The notes beneath the pieces are model-generated. The model ran no database searches and was not told the origin of the DNA. It saw only the letters and a program-made list of their open reading frames with translations. Of a DNA stretch of 9,763 nucleotides, positions 1 through 6,613 are shown one piece after another (position 1 is the first letter of the stretch; each line of letters starts with the position of its first letter). A program made the position numbers and the translations under genes. The stretch is taken from the NCBI GenBank assembly GCA_937863915.1, contig CALMID010000225.1:1-9763 (forward strand), written 5' to 3'. The DNA comes from an uncultured Pseudomonas sp. Lineage in GTDB: Bacteria; Pseudomonadota; Gammaproteobacteria; Pseudomonadales; Pseudomonadaceae.

Positions 1-627
1 CACAGCCAGGGTGGCCTGACCTCCCGCTATGTGATGAACGTGCGCCCGGACCTGGTCGCTTCGCTGACCACCCTGCACTCGCCGCACAAGGGCTCGGCCC
101 TCGCCGACGTGGCCACCGGCGTGGCTCCGTCAGGCACCCTGATCGGCGTCACCTTCGATGTATTCGCCAACGCCGTGGGCAACCTGGTCAATCTGCTGTC
201 GAACAACAAACGCAGCCAGTCGGATATCCGCGCCATGCTCGCCGAGTTCAACAAGACCGGCTCGGCCGCCTTCAACAGCAGGTTCCCTGCCGGCGTGCCG
301 ACCACAGCCTGCGGCGTCGGCCCGGACCGGGTGACCCTCAACGGCCAGTCGATCGCGCTGTTCTCCTGGAGCGGCACCGCACCGCTGACCAACGTTCTGG
401 ATATCTCCGATCCGCTGTTCGGCATCACCAGCCTGGCCACCAGCGAAGCCAACGATGGCGTGACCGGTCGTTGCTCCAGCCACTTCGGCAAGGTGCTCAA
501 GGACAATTATCTGATGAACCATATCGACGCCAACAACCAGGTCTTCGGCCTGGTTTCGCTGTTCGAGACCAACCCCAAGACGCTGTTCGTCAACCAGGCC
601 AGTCGACTCAAGAACCTCGGTCTGTAA
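1..627 (+). CDS. lipA: Secreted triacylglycerol lipase, family I.1 (3' part, 5' end outside window)
   Basis: The last 208 codons of an extracellular lipase of the P. aeruginosa type (alpha/beta hydrolase fold), which hydrolyses long-chain triacylglycerols. The window opens inside the nucleophile elbow: the first codons read HSQGG, so fragment residue 2 is the catalytic Ser. The rest of the triad is visible as Asp152 (ANDG) and His174 (MNHID). Cys104 and Cys158 match the single disulfide of P. aeruginosa lipase, and Asp134, Asp176, Gln180 and Leu184 match its calcium site. Comparison with that enzyme puts about 80 mature residues plus the signal peptide upstream of the window. Such lipases cross the inner membrane by Sec, fold with the help of the downstream foldase and leave by type II secretion. 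The reading frame is intact to a TAA stop. The promoter is not in the window. Confidence 0.95.
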   Translation, partial: HSQGGLTSRYVMNVRPDLVASLTTLHSPHKGSALADVATGVAPSGTLIGVTFDVFANAVGNLVNLLSNNKRSQSDIRAMLAEFNKTGSAAFNSRFPAGVPTTACGVGPDRVTLNGQSIALFSWSGTAPLTNVLDISDPLFGITSLATSEANDGVTGRCSSHFGKVLKDNYLMNHIDANNQVFGLVSLFETNPKTLFVNQASRLKNLGL

Positions 628-635
628 CCCCATCC

Positions 636-659
636 GGCCTGCCTGCGGGCAGGCCTTTT
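636..659 (+). terminator. Hairpin plus T-run between lipase and foldase genes
   Basis: A perfect 8-bp stem (GGCCTGCC / GGCAGGCC) closes a TGCG loop and is followed by TTTT. It starts 9 bases after the lipase stop and ends 20 bases before the foldase start. The T-run is short, so it probably acts as a partial terminator or RNA-stabilising stem that lets only some transcripts continue into the foldase gene. Shape is seen directly; the attenuating role is inferred. Confidence 0.6.
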
Positions 660-678
660 CTGGAAAGGAGATCGAAGC

Positions 679-1662
679 ATGTGGCGACTGTTGAGTGTGG
701 TGCTGCTGGCCGGCGGCCTGTGCCTGGGTGTAGCGGTCTGGTGGCCTGCCGAGCAGAACCTCGTCCCTTCCGTCACACCAGCCAACACAGTGACCACCCA
801 CAAGGTCACGATGCCAGCAACCGGCCAGAGTCAAACATGGCTGGCCCCGGTTGATCGGCCGCTGGCCAAACCCGGTCCGCTGCCCGCCTCCCTGCAGGGC
901 GCCAGCCATGGCGTTGCCCTGCGCAGCGACGCCGAGGGCAATCTGCTGGTGCAGGACGATATCCTGCGCCTGTTTGAGTTTTATCTGGCCGCCATCGAAG
1001 AAGAATCCATCGAAGCTTTGCTGCAACGCATCCAGTGGGAGCTGGCCAGTCAGCTGCAAGATCCGGCCCGGCAGCAGGCCAATGATCTGCTGCGCCGCTA
1101 TCTCGACTATCGCCTGGCGCTGATGGCACTGCCCCAGCCGACAACACTCGACAGTCACACCCTGGCCTCACATCTGCAGCAAGTCGATGCGCTGCGCCAG
1201 CAGCATTTCAGTTCAGTGGAACAGATGGCGTTGTTCGCCGCCGAGCGCGCCGAGGATGCCCATCTGCTGGCGACCCTGCAGAACAATGAAAGCCCGGGCT
1301 CAGCGGCAGAGCCTGGGGAGATGCTCAGTGTCGAGCAACGGTTGCAGCGGCAACAGGCCAGCCGCGACGCGGAAGTCTTCGAACAGGTCGAGCAGTTGCG
1401 CGCCAGCGGCGCCAGTGCCGGACAGATCTACGCCGTGCGAGAACAGCAGCTGGGCAGTGAGGCCGCCACAGCCCTGGCGCAGCTGGATGAGCAGCAGGCA
1501 CTCTGGCAGCAGCGCCTTCAGGTCTTCGCCGCCGAGCGTCAGCGCATCCGCGAATTGTCGCTCCCCGCCGAAGAGCAGCGCCAGGCCATCAGCACGGTAC
1601 TGGCCAGCTCGTTCGATGAGCGCGAGCAGTTGCGTGTAAGGGCCCTGCATGAAGAGTGGTAA
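679..1662 (+). CDS. lifO: Lipase-specific foldase (lipase chaperone, Lif)
   Basis: A 327-residue steric chaperone that folds the neighbouring lipase in the periplasm before type II secretion. Residues 4-22 form one hydrophobic N-terminal anchor (the protein stays in the inner membrane facing the periplasm). A Pro/Thr-rich linker follows to about residue 68. From there comes the helical Lif domain, starting with the typical LPASLQGASHG segment (68-78) and ending with FDEREQLRVRAL (312-323). The Gln/Glu/Arg-rich helices at 210-300 fit the extended helical scaffold that clasps the lipase. Length is close to the usual 330-350. Start: AAGGAG lies 8 bases before the ATG. The family signature RxxFDY(F/C)L(S/T)A appears here as RLFEFYLAA (97-105), with Asp to Glu, Tyr to Phe and the Arg one place nearer. 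The 51-bp gap after the lipase holds a hairpin, so the two genes are probably co-transcribed at unequal levels. Confidence 0.93.
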   Translation: MWRLLSVVLLAGGLCLGVAVWWPAEQNLVPSVTPANTVTTHKVTMPATGQSQTWLAPVDRPLAKPGPLPASLQGASHGVALRSDAEGNLLVQDDILRLFEFYLAAIEEESIEALLQRIQWELASQLQDPARQQANDLLRRYLDYRLALMALPQPTTLDSHTLASHLQQVDALRQQHFSSVEQMALFAAERAEDAHLLATLQNNESPGSAAEPGEMLSVEQRLQRQQASRDAEVFEQVEQLRASGASAGQIYAVREQQLGSEAATALAQLDEQQALWQQRLQVFAAERQRIRELSLPAEEQRQAISTVLASSFDEREQLRVRALHEEW

Positions 1663-1704
1663 CTGCTAGATTCTCTACCAGACATTCATCGCACGAGGAC
1701 GGCC

Positions 1705-1920
1705 ATGAACGACCCCGACAACAGCCCGCTGAGCTTCTGGCAGGTGCTGCTCAGCGTACTTGCCGCCGCCTTTGGCGTGCAGTCCGGCAAGAACCGTCAG
1801 CGTGATTTCAGCCGTGGCAGACCGCTGCACTTCGTGGTCATCGGCCTGTTGGCCACGGCACTATTCGTCCTGCTGCTCTACGGCACGGTACAGCTGGTGC
1901 TTCACTTTGCGACAGGTTGA
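1705..1920 (+). CDS. DUF2970 small membrane protein
   Basis: A 71-residue protein with the pattern of the DUF2970 family: SFWQVLLSVLAAAFGVQSGKN near the N-terminus (10-30), a basic stretch RQRDFSRGR (31-39), then one strong transmembrane segment at about 43-68. The hydrophobic 11-25 segment may be amphipathic or a second membrane contact. The function of the family is not known to me. The start is supported by GAGG at 1695-1698, 6 bases before the ATG. It lies 42 bp after the foldase gene on the same strand and could be read through from it, though a role in lipase production is not implied. Its last 19 bases overlap the end of the convergent gene on the other strand. Confidence 0.85.
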   Translation: MNDPDNSPLSFWQVLLSVLAAAFGVQSGKNRQRDFSRGRPLHFVVIGLLATALFVLLLYGTVQLVLHFATG

Positions 1921-2990
1921 GCCAGCAGCGGTTGCAGCGAGAACGCATAGTTGCGCATGCCTGGTTGCTGCCGGGCGGTGAAACGGCGGAAGTTCAGGCC
2001 GTAGTTGTCCTGGCGCAGCACACGCTGCAGTCGCGCCGCCTGAGTGGCATCCAGTTCCATGAACAGTCGGACCGTACGGTCCTTGCCGCCGCGCTGGGCA
2101 AAATCCAGTCCGGCCGCGTGATCACTGATCAGCACCAGCGCCCAGCCACCCAGAGTGAAGTGTCCGGCAACCAGAGCACTGACCCGACCACTCTGCCGCG
2201 CCTGCAGCACTTCCTCGGAATTGTTCAGCGCCGAGTACAGCAATTTCGGCTTTTGGCCGTTCGGCAGCTGCGCCGCCGAAGCCATGACGCCGAAGGCCAT
2301 TTCATCATTGGCTGACCAGATCAGGCGCACGTCGGGATAACGCCGCAGCAGCAGGTCGGCCTGTTCGCCGGCGCGCTGGCGATTCCAGTCGGCATAAACC
2401 AGTTGGCGCAACTGCACCTGCGGGTTTTCGTTGAGTGCGCGCTGCAATCCCTGCTCGCGCAACTGCGCGGCTGGAGTGTTCTTCACCCCGGAGAAAGCCA
2501 GCATCTGCAGCGGCTGCCGGCTATCAGCCTGACGAATCAGTGCGCGAGCCATGAGGTAGCCCGCCTCTTCATCGTTGGGGACCATGCTGCCGATCCAGTC
2601 CGGGTACTTTTCCCGCGTGCCGCCCATGACCTGCTGCTGATCGGCGGCCAGCGTGCTGTTGACCGAGAACAGCTTGACCCCGCTGCCGGCCGACAGGCGG
2701 AGGATTTCCGGGCCGGTGTAATACTCGTTGACGAACAGCAGATAGTCAGGCCGTTGCGACCCTTGCAGGACACGGCGCGCGGTGGAGATCAGGCGCTGCG
2801 GATCGCGCTCGGCATAGACAATCTGCAGCTCCAGTCCCAGATCACGGGCGGCCGCATGCATGAACTGGGCATAGCCCCGCCAGAACGGCTCATCGGCACG
2901 CCCCGGATTGATAAAGACCACTTGGGTAGCCTGTGCCGTGGGCACCAACAGGGCCAGCCACAGCAGCAAGCCATGAACACATGCACGCAT
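1902..2990 (-). CDS. Periplasmic substrate-binding protein, type I fold (RbsB-like), orphan
   Basis: A 362-residue exported binding protein of the sugar/LacI-like periplasmic binding superfamily (Peripla_BP_4 type). Residues 1-21 form a Sec signal peptide with probable cleavage after AQA (19-21); there is no lipobox. Domain 1 opens with the strand VVFINPGRADEPFW (24-37), typical of this fold, and continues with LLFVNEYY (84-91). Domain 2 contains MLAFSGVKNTPAAQLREQG (163-181) and WSANDEMAFG (225-234), the usual hinge and ligand-facing segments. The ligand cannot be told from sequence. No permease or ATPase gene is nearby, so it may serve a distant transporter or present a ligand to a membrane sensor. 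Start: GAGGA 7 bases before the ATG. It probably shares a transcript with the 37-residue membrane peptide gene 67 bp upstream. No terminator is visible at its end, which overlaps the DUF2970 gene. Confidence 0.85.
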   Translation of the reverse strand: MRACVHGLLLWLALLVPTAQATQVVFINPGRADEPFWRGYAQFMHAAARDLGLELQIVYAERDPQRLISTARRVLQGSQRPDYLLFVNEYYTGPEILRLSAGSGVKLFSVNSTLAADQQQVMGGTREKYPDWIGSMVPNDEEAGYLMARALIRQADSRQPLQMLAFSGVKNTPAAQLREQGLQRALNENPQVQLRQLVYADWNRQRAGEQADLLLRRYPDVRLIWSANDEMAFGVMASAAQLPNGQKPKLLYSALNNSEEVLQARQSGRVSALVAGHFTLGGWALVLISDHAAGLDFAQRGGKDRTVRLFMELDATQAARLQRVLRQDNYGLNFRRFTARQQPGMRNYAFSLQPLLAQPVAK

Positions 2991-3057
2991 CAGGCATCCT
3001 CGGCATCACGGCAGCCTCCCATCATACAGACAGCTGCCGATCACTGCCGGCCCTCTG

Positions 3058-3171
3058 CTACTGCTGACTGACCCAGAACACTGCGCTGGCCACGACCAGC
3101 ACAATCAGACAGAAAATCGCTTTGGCATCGACCAGGCTGTCGGCCTGGGACTCGTTGGACGGTTCGTTCAT
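3058..3171 (-). CDS. 37-residue single-pass membrane protein
   Basis: A short reading frame, ATG to TAG. Residues 1-17 are polar (MNEPSNESQADSLVDAK) and 18-34 are strongly hydrophobic (AIFCLIVLVVASAVFWV), ending in SQQ. This is a clear one-helix membrane peptide, likely with the N-terminus in the cytoplasm, although charge gives only weak guidance. I recall very similar unnamed small proteins in other Pseudomonas, and the sharply split polar/hydrophobic make-up argues for a real gene. The ribosome site is weak (GGGTG about 5 bases before the ATG). It sits between the divergent cysI promoter region and the binding-protein gene, on the same strand as the latter. No function is known to me. Confidence 0.72.
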   Translation of the reverse strand: MNEPSNESQADSLVDAKAIFCLIVLVVASAVFWVSQQ

Positions 3172-3253
3172 GGCGCACCCATATAGTTGTTGTAGGCAGA
3201 GGACCACGCTGGCAGTAAAGATCAGGCCGGCCCTGGCAGCAAGCCGGCATGGT

Positions 3254-3300
3254 TATGCTCAGTCGCCCGCTTAGAACTGAATGCTCTGTGCATATGCTCA
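3254..3300. repeat. Three ATGCTC direct repeats in the cysI divergent region
   Basis: ATGCTC occurs at 3255-3260, 3281-3286 and 3294-3299. The start-to-start spacings are 26 and 13 bases, the first twice the second. The outer copies extend to TATGCTCA. They lie upstream of both the cysI promoter (plus) and the 37-residue gene (minus), where an activator or repressor would bind. No factor is assigned. Confidence 0.35.
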
Positions 3301-3318
3301 AACTTCACTTTTGCGCAT

Positions 3319-3337
3319 AAACCATTACTGGTATCTT
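3319..3337 (+). promoter_or_regulatory. Probable cysI promoter with overlapping dyad
   Basis: TGGTATCTT (3329-3337) resembles an extended -10 element (TGn plus TATCTT, 4 of 6 to consensus) with no convincing -35, as expected for an activator-dependent promoter. A dyad ACCA-TTAC-TGGT (3321-3332), with a further outer A/T pair at 3319 and 3334, overlaps it. In this genus sulfur-assimilation genes are commonly controlled by the LysR-type regulator CysB, so a CysB-related site is plausible but not shown. The predicted leader to the cysI ATG is about 65-70 bases. Confidence 0.4.
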
Positions 3338-3411
3338 GCTTCGCCTCCATTTTTGGAGTGCGCTGCCGTGAGCGCAACAAAGCTGTAAGCAGCCTGAGAA
3401 CAGGACATTTC

Positions 3412-5070
3412 ATGTACGTATACGACGAGTACGATCAACGCATCGTCGAGGACCGCGTCAAGCAGTTCCGCGACCAGACCCGCCGCTATCTGGCCGGCGA
3501 ACTCTCCGGTGAGGAGTTCCGCCCGCTGCGCCTGCAGAATGGCCTGTATATCCAGCGTTATGCGCCGATGCTGCGCGTCGCTGTGCCGTATGGCCTGATG
3601 TCGTCCGCCCAGGTGCGGATGATGGCCAAGATCGCTCGTGACTACGACAAGGGCTATGCCCACATCAGTACCCGGCAGAACGTGCAGTTCAACTGGCCGG
3701 AGCTGGAAGACGTGCCGGACATCCTGGCCGAACTGGCCACCGTGCAGATGCACGCGATTCAGACCAGCGGCAACTGCATCCGCAACACCACCACCGACCA
3801 GTTCGCCGGTGTGGCTCGGGACGAGATCATCGACCCGCGCCCGTGGTGCGAGATCATCCGTCAGTGGTCGACCTTCCACCCCGAGTTTTCCCACCTGCCG
3901 CGCAAGTTCAAGATCGCGGTCAACGGTGCGGCGAGCGATCGTGCCGCCATCGAAGTGCACGATATCGGCCTGGAAGCGGTGAAGAACGAGGCCGGCGAGT
4001 TGGGTTTCCGCGTTGCCGTGGGTGGCGGTCTGGGCCGCACGCCTATCGTGGGCAGCTACATCAACGAATTCCTGCCCTGGCAGCATCTGATTTCCTACCT
4101 CGACGCCATTCTGCGCGTGTACAACCGCTACGGCCGTCGTGACAACAAGTACAAGGCACGCATCAAGATTCTGGTCAAGGCACTGACTCCCGAAGTATTT
4201 GCCGAGAAGGTCAATGCCGAGTGGGCCCACCTCAAGGATGGCCCCACCACCCTCAGCGCCGAAGAAGTACACCGCGTGGCCGACCATTTCGTCGATCCGG
4301 CCTACCGCGAGCTGGTGGACCTGGATGCCGACCTGGCCAAGCTGGATGCTGAGCACCCGGGTTTTGCCCGCTGGCGCCAACGCAACACCGTGGCCCACAA
4401 GCGCCCGGGCTATGTCGCCGTGACCCTGTCGCTGAAACCGACCGGCGTAGCGCCGGGGGATGTGACCGACAAGCAACTCGACGCCATCGCCGACCTGGCC
4501 GATCGCTACAGCTTCGGCGAAGTGCGCAACAGCCATAACCAGAACATCATCCTCGCGGACGTCGAGCAGCAGCAGCTGTTCCCCCTATGGGGCGAGCTGC
4601 GTGAACTGGGCTTTGCCACCCCGAACGTAGGCCTGCTGACCGACATCATCTGCTGCCCCGGCGGTGATTTCTGCTCGCTGGCAAACGCCAAGTCGATCCC
4701 GGTGGCAGAAGCCATTCAGCGCCGCTTCGATGACCTGGACTACCTGTTCGACATCGGCGATCTTGACCTCAACATCTCCGGCTGCATGAACGCCTGCGGT
4801 CATCACCACGTCGGCCACATCGGCATTCTCGGCGTGGACAAGAAAGGCCAGGAGTTCTATCAGGTGTCTCTCGGCGGCAGCGCCGGACGTGATGCCAGCC
4901 TGGCGCAGATCCTCGGCCCTTCCTTTGCCCAGGACGACATGCCGGACGTGATCGAAAAGATCATCAAGGTCTATGTCGAGCAGCGTACCGATGAAGAAAG
5001 TTTCCTCGACACCTTCCGCCGCGTCGGCGTCGATCCGTTCAAGGAGCGTGTCTATGCAGCGAATCATTAA
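3412..5070 (+). CDS. cysI: Siroheme [4Fe-4S] sulfite/nitrite reductase hemoprotein
   Basis: A 552-residue enzyme for six-electron reduction of sulfite to sulfide in assimilatory sulfur metabolism; cytoplasmic. It has the duplicated ferredoxin-like half domain plus siroheme domain architecture. The cluster and siroheme ligands are present: C415-x5-C421 in CCPGGDFC and C458-x3-C462 in GCMNACGHHH. Active-site basic residues match E. coli CysI: Arg88 (STRQN), Arg124 (NCIRNT), Lys165 and Lys167 (LPRKFK). Length and N-terminus (MYVYDEYDQR) fit what Pseudomonas genomes annotate as CysI, a form that works without a CysJ flavoprotein and probably takes electrons from ferredoxin. No cysJ is seen here. 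Nitrite can be an alternative substrate in this superfamily. The ATG at 3412 was chosen over an upstream GTG because AGGA precedes it by 6 bases and the extra N-terminal residues do not look like protein. It overlaps the next gene by 17 bases. Confidence 0.95.
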   Translation: MYVYDEYDQRIVEDRVKQFRDQTRRYLAGELSGEEFRPLRLQNGLYIQRYAPMLRVAVPYGLMSSAQVRMMAKIARDYDKGYAHISTRQNVQFNWPELEDVPDILAELATVQMHAIQTSGNCIRNTTTDQFAGVARDEIIDPRPWCEIIRQWSTFHPEFSHLPRKFKIAVNGAASDRAAIEVHDIGLEAVKNEAGELGFRVAVGGGLGRTPIVGSYINEFLPWQHLISYLDAILRVYNRYGRRDNKYKARIKILVKALTPEVFAEKVNAEWAHLKDGPTTLSAEEVHRVADHFVDPAYRELVDLDADLAKLDAEHPGFARWRQRNTVAHKRPGYVAVTLSLKPTGVAPGDVTDKQLDAIADLADRYSFGEVRNSHNQNIILADVEQQQLFPLWGELRELGFATPNVGLLTDIICCPGGDFCSLANAKSIPVAEAIQRRFDDLDYLFDIGDLDLNISGCMNACGHHHVGHIGILGVDKKGQEFYQVSLGGSAGRDASLAQILGPSFAQDDMPDVIEKIIKVYVEQRTDEESFLDTFRRVGVDPFKERVYAANH

Positions 5071-5551
5071 GAACGGTCAGATCATCGACGAGACCTGGCA
5101 CCTGCTGCCCAAGGACGCCACCCTCGACAGCCTGAGCAACTGCGACGACTACATCGTGCCGCTGGCCCTGTGGGTCGAGCACAGCACCGCGCTCAAGGCC
5201 CGCGACGGCGGCCTGGGCGTGTGGCTGGAAGCCGGTGAGGAGATCGAGGAAATCGCCGCTGACCTGGATAACTTTCAGGTCATCGCCCTGAATTTCCCGG
5301 CCTTCACCGATGGCCGTCACTCCTCCACCGCCTACCTGCTGCGCACCCGCTATGGCTACAAGGGCGAAGTGCGTGCCATCGGCGACATCCTGCGTGACCA
5401 GCTGTTCGCTCTCAAGCGCTGCGGTTTCGATGCGTTCGCCCTGCGTGCCGACAAGGACCCGGTCGATGCCCTGAAGGCCTTCGAGGACTTCGCCGAGGTC
5501 TACCAGGCTTCCGCCGACGAACCGCTGCCGCTGTTCCGTCGCCGCGCCTGA
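5054..5551 (+). CDS. DUF934 family protein, sulfite-reduction associated
   Basis: A 165-residue soluble protein of the DUF934 (COG3749) family. The diagnostic core is present: NFPAFTDGRHSSTAYLLR (80-97), RYGYKGEVRAIGD (99-111) and DQLFALKRCGFDAF (115-128). The family is repeatedly encoded beside cysI or cysH and is assumed to help sulfite reduction, perhaps in cofactor or electron supply; no biochemical role is known to me. Start: AAGGAG at 5041-5046, inside the end of cysI, is 7 bases before the ATG, and the start codon lies 17 bases before the end of cysI. This overlap implies translational coupling and roughly matched amounts of both proteins. A bidirectional terminator follows 16 bases after the stop. 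Confidence 0.9.
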   Translation: MQRIIKNGQIIDETWHLLPKDATLDSLSNCDDYIVPLALWVEHSTALKARDGGLGVWLEAGEEIEEIAADLDNFQVIALNFPAFTDGRHSSTAYLLRTRYGYKGEVRAIGDILRDQLFALKRCGFDAFALRADKDPVDALKAFEDFAEVYQASADEPLPLFRRRA

Positions 5552-5567
5552 GTTTTTCGCAGCCAGC

Positions 5568-5596
5568 AAAAAAGCCCCGAATTCGGGGCTTTTTTT
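5568..5596. terminator. Bidirectional intrinsic terminator
   Basis: A perfect 18-base palindrome, AGCCCCGAATTCGGGGCT (5573-5590), is flanked by six A on the left (5568-5573) and seven T on the right (5590-5596). Both strands therefore show a GC stem plus U-run. It ends the cysI-DUF934 transcript on the plus strand and the sohB-acuI transcript on the minus strand. Confidence 0.93.
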
Positions 5597-5613
5597 GTAC
5601 CGCATTGGCGGGC

Positions 5614-6603
5614 TTAGTCGATGCGCACCAGCACGCGACCGCGTACCTGGCCCGCCAGGATGCGCGCAATGGCATCCGGCAGTTGCTCCAGCCCGATTTC
5701 CTCCACCAGCGGCGTCAGATCAAGCTTCCACTGCAGAGACAGCTTGTCCCACATGGAGGCCTTGACCACCAGCGGCAGCTCCACCGAATCAACGCCCAGC
5801 AGATTGACCCCGCGCAGGATGAACGGCAGCACGCTGGCCTTGAAGCCGGTTCCGGCAGTCAGCCCGCAGCAGGCCACACTGGCGCCATAGCGCAGTGACT
5901 TGACCACATTGAACAGAATGTCGCCGCCAACGGTATCCACCGCCCCGCCCCACTGCTCCTTGAGCAGAGGCTTCTCACTGCCTTCCTGCAACTGCTCACG
6001 GGCGATGACCTCGCTGGCGCCCAGCGACTTGAGCCATTCCACCGCATCGGTCTTGCCGCTACAAGCCACTACGTCGTAGCCACGACTGGCCAGCAGGGCC
6101 ACGGCAATACTGCCGACACCACCCGTGGCGCCGGTCACCAACACCGGCCCGGCGGAGGCAGTCAGGCCAGCCTGCTCCAGCTTTTCCACACACAGCGCCG
6201 CCGTTAGGCCCGCCGTGCCCAGCGCCATCGACTCACGCAGGCTGAGCCCCTTGGGCCGCTTGAGCAGCCAGGCAGCCGGCACGCGAACGTACTGGGCAAA
6301 ACCACCCGAGGTGTTCATGCCCAGGTCGTAGCCAGTCACGATCACCTCGTCGCCAGCGGCGAATTCACTGACGGCCGACTGCTCGACAACCCCCGCCACA
6401 TCGATGCCGGGCGTATGCGGATAGTGCCGGGTCACGCCCTTGTTGCCCGTGGCGGACAGGGCATCCTTGTAATTGAGGGAGGAATAGCGCACGCGGATCA
6501 GCACCTCACCCGCCGGCAGGCTATCCAGCTCGCGCTGACACAAACGCTGCTGGTAACCGCCTTGCCCGTCCTCGCTGATCACCAGCGCTTTGAATCCACT
6601 CAT
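5614..6603 (-). CDS. acuI: AcuI/YhdH-type NADPH-dependent quinone or acrylyl-CoA reductase
   Basis: A 329-residue zinc-independent medium-chain oxidoreductase. The GroES-like N-terminal domain carries SSLNYKDAL (41-49) and PGIDVAGVV (65-73), both typical of the YhdH/AcuI subfamily. The Rossmann domain has GATGGVGSIAV (158-168) for the dinucleotide and SGKTD (182-186), which in relatives contacts the NADPH phosphate. No zinc-ligand cysteine/histidine set is seen. Related enzymes reduce acryloyl-CoA to propionyl-CoA, so the likely role is to clear reactive enoyl-CoA or similar alkenals; the exact substrate is inferred. Start: TAAGGAG (which includes the sohB stop codon) is 6 bases before the ATG, and the gap to sohB is 10 bases, so the two are one operon. 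An in-frame upstream extension exists but runs antisense-like through sohB in another frame and has no ribosome site. Confidence 0.9.
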   Translation of the reverse strand: MSGFKALVISEDGQGGYQQRLCQRELDSLPAGEVLIRVRYSSLNYKDALSATGNKGVTRHYPHTPGIDVAGVVEQSAVSEFAAGDEVIVTGYDLGMNTSGGFAQYVRVPAAWLLKRPKGLSLRESMALGTAGLTAALCVEKLEQAGLTASAGPVLVTGATGGVGSIAVALLASRGYDVVACSGKTDAVEWLKSLGASEVIAREQLQEGSEKPLLKEQWGGAVDTVGGDILFNVVKSLRYGASVACCGLTAGTGFKASVLPFILRGVNLLGVDSVELPLVVKASMWDKLSLQWKLDLTPLVEEIGLEQLPDAIARILAGQVRGRVLVRID

Positions 6604-6613
6604 GGCCGACTCC

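Noticed and set aside
130..1158. Long minus-strand open frame (342 codons) across the lipase and foldase genes
   Set aside because: Antisense shadow of two well-supported genes in GC-rich DNA; low-complexity Gln/Gly/His composition and no recognisable domain.
2403..3071. Plus-strand open frame of 222 codons opposite the binding protein
   Set aside because: Antisense to a clear signal-peptide-bearing gene and also overlaps the 37-residue gene; no domain pattern.
3345..3358. Small CTCCA-TTTT-TGGAG hairpin in the cysI leader as a riboswitch or attenuator
   Set aside because: Only 5 bp, no leader peptide with Cys codons and no T-run; too weak to call.
3358..3411. GTG start 18 codons upstream for cysI
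   Set aside because: No ribosome site there; MYVYDEYDQR is the conserved N-terminus and has AGGA at the right distance. The stretch also holds the leader.
3325..4536. Minus-strand open frame of 403 codons opposite cysI
   Set aside because: Lies across a highly conserved plus-strand enzyme; His/Val/Gly/Ala-rich pseudo-protein typical of antisense frames.
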